Origin: Salipiger marinus
GTDB taxonomy: Bacteria; Pseudomonadota; Alphaproteobacteria; Rhodobacterales; Rhodobacteraceae
NCBI RefSeq assembly: GCF_900100085.1
Contig: NZ_FNEJ01000012.1
Location: 62,001 to 126,000 of the forward strand
Length of the DNA: 64,000 nt
Direction of reading: 5' to 3'
Below are positions 27,026 to 35,328 of this stretch, in pieces. The translations under genes and the position numbers were made by a program. A model generated the notes under the pieces. It had not been told where the DNA came from. It saw nothing but the letters and a program-made list of their open reading frames with translations, and made no database searches. Numbering within the stretch: position 1 is the stretch's first letter; each line of letters opens with the position of its first letter.

Positions 27026-29524
27026 TCAGACGAAGAAGATGTCCTCTGCCGTGACCACGGCCCCCTGATCGAAGGTCATCAGCAGGGTCTGCGCCCCGCC
27101 GCCGCTGCCATCGGCATCATACCAGAGCCGCCCGCTTCCCGCGTCAAAGATGAAGCGGTCACTGGCATCCAGCGCACGATCCCCCGCCACGAACTGCGAC
27201 GGCGCAAGCCCGCCCGCCCCGATCCCGTCGAAGAGCGCGCTGCGGAACAGCAGGCTGTCGCCCTCATCCGCCGTGTTGGTGTTGAAATCCAGAATCCGGT
27301 CGACATTGCCCGCACCGGGGGCGGAGTCGAAGACGAAGGTATCGGCCCCCGCCTGCCCGCGCAGCGTGTCATTGCCCTCGCGGCCGGCGATCACGTTGTC
27401 ATAGGGATTGCCGATGATGACATTGTCGAGCGTGTTGCCGATGCCGTTGATCTGCACCGCCTCCCCCGCCTGCGTCAGCACGCTTTGCAGATACAGCCGC
27501 TCCACATGCTCGGGCAGCAGGGTGGAGCGGAACGCCTTGACGGTATCGGCCTCCCCGCCGCCCGCCGCCTCCACCACCGTGTCGCCGGGGCTGCGCACCA
27601 GATAGGTGTCATTGCCCGCGCCCCCGATCAGCCTGTCCACGCCCTTGCCGCCGTCAAGGATGTTGGCGCCGCCATTGCCCCGGATGACATTGTCGAGCCC
27701 GTTGCCGATGCCGCGCACATCCGCCGTGCCGGTCAGCACCAGATCCTCGATATGCTGGCGGCCCATGAGGAAATCGACGCTGGAATAGACGGTGTCATGC
27801 CCCTCCCAGCGGTAGCTTTCCGCCACCCGGTCGCCCGGATTGTCGACATAGTAGGTATCCGATCCGGGCCCGCCATTCAGGATGTCAGCCCCCGCGCCGC
27901 CGATCAGCACGTCATCGCCCGCATTGCCGTACAGCGTGTCATTCCCCGCCTCGCCCTGCAGGGTATCGTTGCCCTCGGCGGCGTGCAGCGTGTTGCGCCC
28001 GGCATTGCCGATCACGAGATTGTCCAGATCATTGGCCACGATCACCGCATCGGCGCTGCCGGTCAGCTTCATGCGTTCCACCGCAGCACCGCGCAGGTTC
28101 ATGGACACGGTGCCAAAGGCGCGGTCGATGCCCTCGTGCTCCAGCCGTTCCACCACCACATCGCCGGGATGGTCCAGATAATAGATGTCGCCGCCATCGC
28201 CGCCCACCATCACATCGGCGCCCGCCCCGCCGTCAAGCCGGTCTTCGCCGGTGGTGCCAAGCAGCAAGTCATCACCCGCGCCGCCCTCTGCCCGCGCGCC
28301 GTCGCCGGTCAGCCGGATCAGGTCGCTGGCCGGAGTGCCGGTCACATCCTCCCCCGACAGGCGGCTGTCGGGCAGCGCGCCAAAGCGGAACACCGCCGCA
28401 TCCTGACCGCCGCCCGCCTCGCCCAGCGTCTGCGCCACGATCACGCCGCCCCCCGGACGCGCGGTCAGCGCCACGGGCCGCAGGTCACGGCCCAGCGGGC
28501 TGTCATCGGCAGACAGATCTCCCGCCTCATAGGACAGCAGCACCGCCCCGGCCGTGTCGCGCCAGTCCAGCACCGTGGCATAACCGCTGGGAAAGAAATC
28601 GTCGAAGCTTTCATAGATCGGCTGCTGCCACAGCAGGGCATAGCTGTCCGGCCCGGCGGCGGCGATGTCGAAGGGCGTGCTGTCATAGAAGCCCACCTCC
28701 AGTTTCGGGGTGGCGGCGCTGCCTTCCGCGTCAAACCGCTGCCAGTAGGTGCCGCCATAGAGGCTGCCCCAGAACGCCGCAAAGCTGCCATCCGGGGCCG
28801 CCGCCACGCTGGGGTCATAGGCGCCGCTGCCTGCAACCTCGAAGGGGAAATCGCCGGTGATCTCGATCCGGTCGCCGACAAAGGCGCCGCTGGCATCAAG
28901 CCGCTGCAGATAGGCATTGGTCAGCGCGGAGCTGGTGGCCGTGTCATCCTCGGTCGTCTCGGTATAGGCGATGACAAAGCCGCCGCCCGCCAGTTCGGCC
29001 ATGTCGCTGATCCGGTAATCGGCACCGTCCATCTGCGGCAGGGCCACGGCGGGCCCCTCCGGCTGGAAGGTGGCATCCAGCCGCTGCGCCGCGATCTCTG
29101 CCCCGGCCTGTGCGACGACGGTGCGCAGCAGCAGGTAGCCGCCGCCGTCCAGCGCCACCAGACGGCTCTCCGCCGCGACGGTCCGTCCGGGCAGGTCAAG
29201 CGTGATGTCCTCTGCGGCGATCTCGCCACTGGCCGCATAGCGTGTCACCGTCGCGCGGGTATCGGCGCCCGCCGCGGCCAGCGTCATCACCGCAAAACCG
29301 GCCCCCGGCGCGGCGGCAATCGCCACATCCGGTGCGCCAAGATCAAGACGCCCGGAGACGAAGGCGCCCGCCCCGGTCAGGACGCGGCCATAAAGCGTGC
29401 CGCCCTCCTCCCATGTGGCCAGCAGGCGCGACGATTCGAGCGGCACAAGACCCTGCGCCTGCTGGTCGCCGGTCTGGGGAAGGCTGGTGCGGATGGCGGT
29501 GGGATAAAGGTCTTTGAAAGGCAT
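27026..29524 (-). CDS. Large RTX-type calcium-binding protein 2, predicted type I secreted
   Basis: 832 aa from ATG 29524, which has GGAGGA 7 bases upstream; an in-frame upstream extension to 29647 looks non-coding. No cysteine and no signal peptide. Residues 1 to about 385 have repeating strand patterns (GGFVIAYTE, DGSFAAFWGS, GGGVIVAQTL) suggesting a beta-propeller. From about 400 come RTX blocks such as GAGDDLLLGTTGEDRLDGG and GNAGRNTLHAAEGNDTL. The end repeats the module of RTX protein 1: NGIGN, AGREGNDTLRGQAGADTFVF, GAGNVDRILDFNTN, RFIFDAGSGRLWYDADG. Tandem gene, 92 bases from RTX protein 1, same direction. Function unknown: adhesin, matrix or S-layer-like roles are possible. Confidence 0.75.
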   Translation of the reverse strand: MPFKDLYPTAIRTSLPQTGDQQAQGLVPLESSRLLATWEEGGTLYGRVLTGAGAFVSGRLDLGAPDVAIAAAPGAGFAVMTLAAAGADTRATVTRYAASGEIAAEDITLDLPGRTVAAESRLVALDGGGYLLLRTVVAQAGAEIAAQRLDATFQPEGPAVALPQMDGADYRISDMAELAGGGFVIAYTETTEDDTATSSALTNAYLQRLDASGAFVGDRIEITGDFPFEVAGSGAYDPSVAAAPDGSFAAFWGSLYGGTYWQRFDAEGSAATPKLEVGFYDSTPFDIAAAGPDSYALLWQQPIYESFDDFFPSGYATVLDWRDTAGAVLLSYEAGDLSADDSPLGRDLRPVALTARPGGGVIVAQTLGEAGGGQDAAVFRFGALPDSRLSGEDVTGTPASDLIRLTGDGARAEGGAGDDLLLGTTGEDRLDGGAGADVMVGGDGGDIYYLDHPGDVVVERLEHEGIDRAFGTVSMNLRGAAVERMKLTGSADAVIVANDLDNLVIGNAGRNTLHAAEGNDTLQGEAGNDTLYGNAGDDVLIGGAGADILNGGPGSDTYYVDNPGDRVAESYRWEGHDTVYSSVDFLMGRQHIEDLVLTGTADVRGIGNGLDNVIRGNGGANILDGGKGVDRLIGGAGNDTYLVRSPGDTVVEAAGGGEADTVKAFRSTLLPEHVERLYLQSVLTQAGEAVQINGIGNTLDNVIIGNPYDNVIAGREGNDTLRGQAGADTFVFDSAPGAGNVDRILDFNTNTADEGDSLLFRSALFDGIGAGGLAPSQFVAGDRALDASDRFIFDAGSGRLWYDADGSGGGAQTLLMTFDQGAVVTAEDIFFV

Positions 29525-29629
29525 AAAACGTCCTCCAAGAAGCGGGTCATAAAATCCTGAAGGAGGATGCATGGCGGCGCGGGGCAAGTCCAGCGCCCTG
29601 TGCCGCGCCTCGGTCGGGCCAGCGCCGAA

Positions 29630-29657
29630 TTGCGATTGAATGCGCATTCAATAAGAT
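29630..29657 (+). promoter_or_regulatory. Promoter with LacI-type operator in the spacer
   Basis: Perfect 18-bp palindrome ATTGAATGCGCATTCAAT at 29635-29652, with the LacI-like 14-mer TGAATGCGCATTCA (29637-29650) at its centre. It fills the 16-base spacer between a -35-like TTGCGA (29630-29635) and a -10-like TAAGAT (29652-29657). Binding there would block RNA polymerase. Best assigned to the amidase-lyase operon downstream. Confidence 0.6.
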
Positions 29658-29694
29658 CTAGTCTCCGCCGCAAGACAGCGACAGGAGGCCCGCC

Positions 29695-29940
29695 GTGGCA
29701 TTCGACATCTCCCGCAGGGCCCCACGCCCCGGCCCCGGCGCCCTCTCGGCCGGGGTGGGTCGATTCCGGTCGCAGACACAGTGTCTTTCCGGGACATCCC
29801 GCCAGACCGGGCCCGTCGCGCCGCCCCCGGCGCGGCCCTTTCCATGCGGAGGGGTGGCGGCGCTGCAAGCGTATTCGACAGGCGGGCGCCCGCAGGGCCC
29901 CACAGATCCAGAGCACCGAGACGGAGGACAACAGGGATGA
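29695..29940 (+). CDS. Doubtful 81-codon leader reading frame before the amidase gene
   Basis: A GTG codon at 29695 follows AGGAGG with ideal 6-base spacing, and the frame ends TGA at 29938-29940, overlapping the amidase ATG (ATGA). That layout suggests coupled translation. The predicted product is Pro/Gly/Arg-rich with no recognisable fold, and its body overlaps a putative operator, so it may be a leader frame or chance. Confidence 0.25.
   Translation: MAFDISRRAPRPGPGALSAGVGRFRSQTQCLSGTSRQTGPVAPPPARPFPCGGVAALQAYSTGGRPQGPTDPEHRDGGQQG
29864..29877. promoter_or_regulatory. Second LacI-type operator before the amidase gene
   Basis: Reverse strand reads CGAATACGCTTGCA, 13 of 14 bases identical to the site at 50484-50497. 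Located 60 bases upstream of the amidase ATG. Confidence 0.55.
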
Positions 29941-30566
29941 GTGAAGATCTGGGCGAAAACTACGCCCGCGCCTATGGCGGGCGGCTTGGCTTCGGCAAAA
30001 GGCCCGCGCTGATCCTGATCGATCTGGTCCGGGGCTATTTCGACCGGGACTGCGATCTCTGGGCCGATTGCGACGACGCGCTGGCCTCGGCGATCCGCCT
30101 GCGCGACGCGGCGCGCGCGGCAGGGGTGCCGGTCATCTATACCAATGTCGTCTATCACCCCAAGGCGCTGGATGGCGGGCGGTTCTACCAGAAGGCGCTG
30201 CCGCTGCGGCATTTCCTGAAGGGCAGCCCATGGGCGGACTGGGCCCCCGGCCTGACCCCCGCCGAGGATGAACTGGTGATCTCCAAACAGCATGCCAGCG
30301 CGTTTTTCGGCACCTCCCTCGCCCCGACCCTGACCACATGGGGCGTGGATACGGTCATTCTCAGCGGCGTTTCGACCTCGGGCTGCGTGCGCGCCTCCTG
30401 CGTCGATGCCAATGCGCATGGCTTCATCCCGATCATCCCGCGCGAGGCGGTGGGCGACCGCCACCCCGCGCCCCACGAGGCCAACCTGTTCGATATGAAC
30501 GCCAAATACGGCGATGTCGTCTCGGAGGCCGAAACACTGACCTATTTTGCAGGAACGACAGCATGA
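29937..30566 (+). CDS. Isochorismatase-fold hydrolase (maleamate/N-carbamoylsarcosine amidase-like)
   Basis: 209 aa cysteine hydrolase. The family's catalytic triad is visible as D29 (ALILIDLVRGYF), K117 (LVISKQHASAFFGT) and C150 (SGVSTSGCVRAS). The insert with FYQKALPLRHF and the FFGTSL motif match the N-carbamoylsarcosine amidase and maleamate amidase side of the family, which release ammonia from amides. Start at 29937 with GGAGGA 8 bases upstream. Overlaps the lyase gene by ATGA. Probably deamidates an acid amide that enters the pathway; the true substrate is unknown. Confidence 0.8.
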   Translation: MSEDLGENYARAYGGRLGFGKRPALILIDLVRGYFDRDCDLWADCDDALASAIRLRDAARAAGVPVIYTNVVYHPKALDGGRFYQKALPLRHFLKGSPWADWAPGLTPAEDELVISKQHASAFFGTSLAPTLTTWGVDTVILSGVSTSGCVRASCVDANAHGFIPIIPREAVGDRHPAPHEANLFDMNAKYGDVVSEAETLTYFAGTTA

Positions 30567-31438
30567 AGAAGACCAGCCTGAAATCCGCCCTCGCCTCGGG
30601 CAAGTTCGTGGCGGCCCCCGGCCTGCATGACATGATCGCCGCCGTGGTCGCCAACACGTTCGACCTGCCCTTCGCCTATGCCTCCGGCTACTGGACCACC
30701 GCGTCGGCGCATGGTCTGCCCGATGCGGGCATCGCCACCTATTCCGAAATGCTGGACCGGGTCACCACGCTCTGCCGGGTCAGCAATGCCGCGATCATCG
30801 CCGATGCCGATACCGGCTATGGCGGGCTTCTGAACGTGCATCACACCGTGCGCGGCTATGAACAGGCCGGGGTGGTCGCGATCCAGATCGAGGATCAGGA
30901 ATTCCCCAAGAAATGCGGTCACACCCCCTACCGCCGCGTGGTGCCGGCGATCGACATGGTCGAGAAGATCAAGGTCGCCTGCGAGGCGCGCAGTTCGGAC
31001 GAGACGCTGATCATCGCCCGCACCGATGCCCGGCAGAGCGAAGGCTTTGAAGGCGCCGTCAAACGTGGTCTGGCCTATGCCGAGGCAGGGGCCGATGTGG
31101 TCTTCCTTGAATCGCTGGAAAGCACCGAGGAAATGCGCGAGGCCTGCCGCCGCATCACCGCGCCGATGATGGCGAACATGGCGGATGGCGGCCGGACCCC
31201 GATCCTGTCCGCGCGGGAGCTGGAAGAGATCGGCTATGCCATGGCGATCTATCCGTCGATGACCGGGCTTGCGGCGGCGCAGGCGGTGCAGACCGCGATG
31301 GCGGCCTTTGTCGAACATGGCACCTCGCAGACCCCGGCGCAGCCGCTGTTCGATTTCTCGGAATTCAACCAGCTGATCGGCTTCCCCGAGGTCTGGGAAT
31401 TCGAACGCCGGTGGGCGCGCGACCGCAGCGCGGGCTGA
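30563..31438 (+). CDS. Isocitrate lyase/PEP mutase superfamily lyase
   Basis: 291 aa TIM-barrel enzyme of the methylisocitrate lyase, 2,3-dimethylmalate lyase and oxaloacetate decarboxylase group. The Mg site DADTGYG is at residues 81-87, IEDQEFPKKCGH at 109-120 carries the catalytic Cys118 found in true C-C lyases, and RTDAR follows at about 151. This Cys argues for cleavage of a 2-hydroxy (malate-type) diacid into pyruvate or glyoxylate plus a second acid, rather than phosphomutase activity. Coupled to the amidase by ATGA. Which malate derivative is cut cannot be told from sequence. Confidence 0.82.
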   Translation: MKKTSLKSALASGKFVAAPGLHDMIAAVVANTFDLPFAYASGYWTTASAHGLPDAGIATYSEMLDRVTTLCRVSNAAIIADADTGYGGLLNVHHTVRGYEQAGVVAIQIEDQEFPKKCGHTPYRRVVPAIDMVEKIKVACEARSSDETLIIARTDARQSEGFEGAVKRGLAYAEAGADVVFLESLESTEEMREACRRITAPMMANMADGGRTPILSARELEEIGYAMAIYPSMTGLAAAQAVQTAMAAFVEHGTSQTPAQPLFDFSEFNQLIGFPEVWEFERRWARDRSAG

Positions 31439-31447
31439 GCCGCCACC

Positions 31448-31473
31448 CCCCTCCCCCCGCTGCGGGGGAGGGG
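31448..31473. terminator. Bidirectional terminator between convergent operons
   Basis: Perfect 10-bp stem CCCCTCCCCC/GGGGGAGGGG with 6-base loop in the 36-base gap between the lyase gene and lacI-type gene. Confidence 0.6.
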
Positions 31474-31474
31474 A

Positions 31475-32509
31475 TCACAGGTCGACCGGCCTTGGAATGG
31501 TGCTGCGCCAGACGATCCGGCCCGGCACCTTGATGTCGATGCCGGGCTGGATGGCGGCGCCGGGATTGTCCAGATCCAGCAGGTTCAGCGCCTCTTCGGT
31601 CATCTCGTCGACGGGCTGGCGCACGGTGGTCAGCCGGTAGGGCCAGCGGTCGGCCTCGTCGATATTGTCAAAGCCGCCCACCATCAGATCCGCCGGGATC
31701 TTCACCCCCATCTCGCCGCGCAGCGCGTCCATGGCGCCCATGGCCATGATGTCGTTGATGCCGAAGATCGCATCGGGGATCGGGTGGCGCTCGTCCAGAA
31801 AGGCGCGCAGCGTCGCGGCATGGCCGCCGTCATAGGTGGACTGCCCCTCCAGTTCCAGAATGTCGGCGGGGGGGATGCCGCGCTCCAGCAGGCAGTCGGT
31901 GAAGCCGCGCTGCCGGTCCTGACTGGTGGTGCCGTTGGGATCGCCCTTCAGCAGCGCGAAACTGCGCGCCCCCGCCCCCAGCAGCGCCTCGGCCATCAGC
32001 CGCCCGCCCGCCGCATTGTCGCAGCGCACCCCCGAGGCGGAGGATCCCGGAATGTAGCGGTTGAAGAGCACGATGGGGATGCCCCGGTCATGGCAGATGC
32101 CGGTCATCCGGGTCGACAGCTGCGCCGAGGTCAGGATGATGCCATCCACCTGATAACGCAGCACCCGCATCAGCGCGTCATCGCTGTTGGAGCCGTTCTT
32201 GACGGTGAAGGTCAGGATCTGCACGCCGCGCGCCTGCAGCCGGGTGATCAGCGCCTTCAGCACCTGCACGTAAAACGGATTGTCGAGATTGCCGAGGATC
32301 ACCGCCACCATATTGGTGCGCCGCGTCGTCAGGCTGGAGGCGATGGAATTGGGGACGTAGTTCAGCTTCAGCGCGGCGTCGAGGATCGCCTTGCGCTTGG
32401 CCTCGGAAATCGACGAACCTTCGGTGAAGGCGCGCGAGACCGCCGATTGCGACACGCCCGCCAGAGCTGCGACATCAAGCGAGGTAACACGGCCGGACAG
32501 GGGCTTCAT
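31475..32509 (-). CDS. LacI family transcriptional repressor of the catabolic cluster
   Basis: 344 aa. HTH VTSLDVAALAGVSQSAVSRAFTEGSSIS at residues about 8-35 is followed by a hinge helix (NSIASSLTTRRTN) and a sugar-binding-protein-like effector domain (VAVILGNLDNPFYVQVL, GFTDCLLERGI, IFGINDIMAMGAMDAL, GGFDNIDEADRWPYRLTTVRQP). Start chosen at 32509 (MKPLSG) with AAGGAG 7 bases upstream. Last gene of the operon starting at 39154, yet an operator-like site (32559-32572) lies just upstream, suggesting its own autoregulated promoter. Probable ligand: an intermediate or substrate of the pathway. Confidence 0.9.
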   Translation of the reverse strand: MKPLSGRVTSLDVAALAGVSQSAVSRAFTEGSSISEAKRKAILDAALKLNYVPNSIASSLTTRRTNMVAVILGNLDNPFYVQVLKALITRLQARGVQILTFTVKNGSNSDDALMRVLRYQVDGIILTSAQLSTRMTGICHDRGIPIVLFNRYIPGSSASGVRCDNAAGGRLMAEALLGAGARSFALLKGDPNGTTSQDRQRGFTDCLLERGIPPADILELEGQSTYDGGHAATLRAFLDERHPIPDAIFGINDIMAMGAMDALRGEMGVKIPADLMVGGFDNIDEADRWPYRLTTVRQPVDEMTEEALNLLDLDNPGAAIQPGIDIKVPGRIVWRSTIPRPVDL

Positions 32510-32558
32510 CTCGGTCTCCTTGCCAAGGGAGGCCAGAATATAGGCCCCGTTCCGGCGG

Positions 32559-32572
32559 TGCAACCGTATTCA
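32559..32572. promoter_or_regulatory. LacI-type operator before the lacI-family gene
   Basis: Reverse strand reads TGAATACGGTTGCA, one base from the site at 50484-50497. Located 50 bases upstream of the repressor start, fitting autorepression. Confidence 0.6.
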
Positions 32573-32594
32573 AAAACCGCCGCCGCCCTGGCCC

Positions 32595-33314
32595 CTAGAT
32601 CACCGGAACCGCGCCGCCATCTGCGGCGATCACGGTGCCGTTGAGCATGACCGCGCCGTCACCGGCAAGGAAATGCACGATCTCGGCCAGCTGTTCGGGG
32701 GTCGGCACGGCACCTGCGGGCAATCCGGCGGTGACGGCGCTCCGCGCCGCCTCCGCGCTGATGCCGTCCTGTGCGGCGCGCGCGGCCAGAAGCTGGTCGA
32801 ACCGCGCGGTGGCCACCGGGCCGGGATTGACCCCCACCACCCGGATCCCCGACGCGGCATAGGCATGGCCCAGCCCCGAGGTCAGCAGCATCAGCGCCGC
32901 ATTGGCCGCACCCCCCGGCAGATGCGTGGGGGAGGCGACCTTGCCCCCCATGCCGATCACCGGCACGATCACGCCGCGCCCGCGCGCCGCCATGCCGGGC
33001 AGCGCTGCCATGATGATGTTGGCATAGGGGAAATATTTCGCCTCCATCCCCTCGCGCAGCGCGGCGGCATCGAGCGCGCTGGTGGGGGCCTGCCGTGCGG
33101 CCCCTGCGGTGCAGACCAGCACATCGGTCGGGCCCTGCGCCGCCTCCGCCTGCTGCAGCGCTGCGGCAACCGCCCCGGCCTCGCGCAGGTCGACCCGGAT
33201 CCCTTCGCTGCGCGACAGCACGCTGACCCGGTCGCCTGCCGCGGCGAAGCGGGCAGCACAGGCGGCACCGATCCCCCGGCTGCCGCCCGCGATCACCACA
33301 TGGCGCGGCGTCAT
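32595..33314 (-). CDS. SDR-fold protein lacking the catalytic Tyr-Lys pair
   Basis: 239 aa short-chain dehydrogenase fold: nucleotide motif IAGGSRGIGAA near residue 8 and the NPGPV segment after beta-6. Where active SDR enzymes have YxxSK, this protein reads PTHLPGGAANAALML, so neither Tyr nor Lys is present and the Ser position before it is also altered (PVIGMGG). Either it uses other residues or it is a binding or structural homologue. A GGxAN variant of SDR is, as far as I recall, a recurring subgroup. Its start overlaps the stop of the TAXI permease gene by ATGA. Confidence 0.75.
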   Translation of the reverse strand: MTPRHVVIAGGSRGIGAACAARFAAAGDRVSVLSRSEGIRVDLREAGAVAAALQQAEAAQGPTDVLVCTAGAARQAPTSALDAAALREGMEAKYFPYANIIMAALPGMAARGRGVIVPVIGMGGKVASPTHLPGGAANAALMLLTSGLGHAYAASGIRVVGVNPGPVATARFDQLLAARAAQDGISAEAARSAVTAGLPAGAVPTPEQLAEIVHFLAGDGAVMLNGTVIAADGGAVPVI

Positions 33315-35236
33315 GACGACACCTCCGCCCGGACCGGCGCGGCCTCCCGGCGGGCCGAGAGCAGATGCGCGCCCAGCACGACGGCGGCAGCGGCGGCGAC
33401 GCCATATTCGGCCAGCGGGCTCAGCATCTGGCTCAGCGGGATGATCACCGCGATCCCCAGCAGCACCCACAGCGCCCGCTGCGCCAGCGACAGCGCCTTG
33501 TGGCCATGGCCCAGCACGCCCCCCGCGATCAGCGCCAGCGACACCGCCGTGGAGACGAAGACATAGGCCGATTGCATCCATGACGTGTCCATCAGCAGCC
33601 CCGGCTTGTAGATGAAGTAGAAGGGCAGGATATAGGACGCCCAGCCGAACAGGAAGGCGGCAAAGCCGGTGCGGTACTGGTCCGCCCCGCCGATGCTGGC
33701 GGCGGCATAGGCGGCGATGGCGATGGGCGGCGTGATCATCGACAGCATGCCGTAATAGAGCAGGAACATATGCGCCGACATCGGCGGGATGCCAAGCTGC
33801 ACCAGCGCCGGGGCGGCCAGCGTCGCCAGCAGCAGGTAGACGGCGGTGGTGGGCAGGCCCAGCCCCAGCACGACCCCGATCACGGCAGACAGCAGCAGCA
33901 GCAGGAACATGCTCTCTGACCCGAAGGACATCAGGTAATAGCTGAGCGTGAAGCCAAGCCCGGTCAGGGTCATCAGCCCGATGATCATGCCCGCCGCCGC
34001 GCAGATCAGCAGCACGTCGCAGGTGGACCGTCCGGCCTCGATCAGCGCGGCCAGAACCTGCCGCGGGCTCATCGCGCCATAGCGCAGCTTCAGCGCCCAT
34101 GCGACCAGCGCCAGTGCGACGATGATCAGCGTGGCATAGACCACCGAAATCTCCGCCGCGAGGTCGAAGCCGAAGATGCCGCCCATCAGCGCCACGATGG
34201 CAACAAGACTGACCCAGCCTTTCAGCAGGATGCTGGCGAAGCTGCCCTGCACCTCCTCCCGCGCCGAAGGCAGGCGGTCGCGCCGGGCGATGAAATCGAT
34301 CTGGATGTAGAGCGACAGGAAATACAGCAGTGCCGGCAGGGCGGCGGCCACGATGATGTCGCGATAGGGCACCTGCAGGAATTCCGCCATCAGGAAGGCG
34401 GCAGCCCCCATGATCGGCGGCATCAGCTGCCCGCCGGTGGAGGCGACCGCCTCGATTGCCGAGGCATGGGTGGCGCTGAAGCCCGCGCGCTTCATCACCG
34501 GAATGGTGATGACGCCGGTGGTCATCACGTTCGACACGGCACTGCCAGAGATCATGCCGGTAAGCCCCGAGGCGGTCACCGCGACCTTGGCGGAGCCGCC
34601 CGGACCCTTGCCCGAGATCCGCCCCGCCACGCTGGAAAAGAAATCCGACCCGCCGGTGCCCATCAGGAAGGCGGCAAAAAGCACGAACAGCACCACCACA
34701 AAGGCCGCGATCTGCAGCGACTGCCCCCATGTGGCCGAGGAATCGGTGCCCAGATATTGCAGCACGTCACCGATCGGCTGCGGACGGCCCTGCAGCGCGC
34801 CGGGCACCCATTGCCCCGCCACCGCGTAAAGCACCAGTGCCGCGAAGATGATGATCAGCGTGATGCCGATCACCCGGCGCAGCCCCTCCATCACCAGCAG
34901 GATGACCGCGACACCGACGGTCGCCGCCTCCACCGGGTGATCCCATGCCCGTTCGGACAGGACGGGAAAGCGGACGAAGACATGCGCGGCCAGCGCCAGC
35001 GAGGCGGCGGCCAGCAGCCGGTCCAGAAGGCCAAGGCTGGTGCCGGGCCGGGGCCGCAGGAAACAGACGGCCAGCGACAGCCCCAGCATCAGCGCCACCA
35101 TCTGCTGCGGAAAGATCATCAGCCCGGCGCGCTGCGGCAGCGCCAGAACCCATGCCATCGCCAGCAGCGGCACCGCCACCGCCAGCACCGCCGAGACATG
35201 CCGCCCCGGCGCGGTGTGTGTTACGGAATCGTCCAT
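33311..35236 (-). CDS. TAXI TRAP transporter fused membrane subunit, LacI-controlled operon
   Basis: 641 aa, fused small and large TRAP subunits with about 16 or more hydrophobic segments. Conserved large-subunit stretches are SGLTGMISGSAVSNVMTTGVITIP, EAVASTGGQLMPPIMGAAAFLMAEF, LGLGLPTTAVYLLLA and MSAHMFLLYYGMLSMITPP. It is a close paralogue of the permease at 45035-46948. It follows its binding protein after two hairpins and probably imports the substrate of the LeuCD-like and isomerase-like enzymes encoded just upstream. Confidence 0.9.
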   Translation of the reverse strand: MDDSVTHTAPGRHVSAVLAVAVPLLAMAWVLALPQRAGLMIFPQQMVALMLGLSLAVCFLRPRPGTSLGLLDRLLAAASLALAAHVFVRFPVLSERAWDHPVEAATVGVAVILLVMEGLRRVIGITLIIIFAALVLYAVAGQWVPGALQGRPQPIGDVLQYLGTDSSATWGQSLQIAAFVVVLFVLFAAFLMGTGGSDFFSSVAGRISGKGPGGSAKVAVTASGLTGMISGSAVSNVMTTGVITIPVMKRAGFSATHASAIEAVASTGGQLMPPIMGAAAFLMAEFLQVPYRDIIVAAALPALLYFLSLYIQIDFIARRDRLPSAREEVQGSFASILLKGWVSLVAIVALMGGIFGFDLAAEISVVYATLIIVALALVAWALKLRYGAMSPRQVLAALIEAGRSTCDVLLICAAAGMIIGLMTLTGLGFTLSYYLMSFGSESMFLLLLLSAVIGVVLGLGLPTTAVYLLLATLAAPALVQLGIPPMSAHMFLLYYGMLSMITPPIAIAAYAAASIGGADQYRTGFAAFLFGWASYILPFYFIYKPGLLMDTSWMQSAYVFVSTAVSLALIAGGVLGHGHKALSLAQRALWVLLGIAVIIPLSQMLSPLAEYGVAAAAAVVLGAHLLSARREAAPVRAEVSS

Positions 35237-35270
35237 TCCAGCCCTTCCCTGTCATAGGTAGATGGACTGC

Positions 35271-35320
35271 CCGCCCGGGCCGCCGGGCGGATGCCCGCCA
35301 CGGCCTGCCGGACGGGCAGG
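35271..35320 (-). promoter_or_regulatory. Two hairpins between TAXI binding protein and permease
   Basis: Stem CCGCCCGG/CCGGGCGG (35271-35278, 35283-35290) and stem CCTGCC/GGCAGG (35304-35309, 35315-35320), between the binding-protein stop and the permease start. Confidence 0.5.
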
Positions 35321-35328
35321 ATGACGCG

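Larger units (their letters stand above)
29525..29936. other. 412-base gap with promoter and operators
   Basis: Divergent gap between RTX protein 2 and the amidase gene. It holds a putative promoter overlapping an 18-bp palindrome, a second operator-like site at 29864, a doubtful short reading frame (29695-29940) and a 13-base hyphenated palindrome AGACACAGTGTCT (29774-29786) of unknown meaning. Confidence 0.5.

Noticed and set aside
24708-27068. Plus-strand open frame of 786 codons opposite RTX protein 1
   Set aside because: Apparent repeats are only the reverse reading of the RTX codons.
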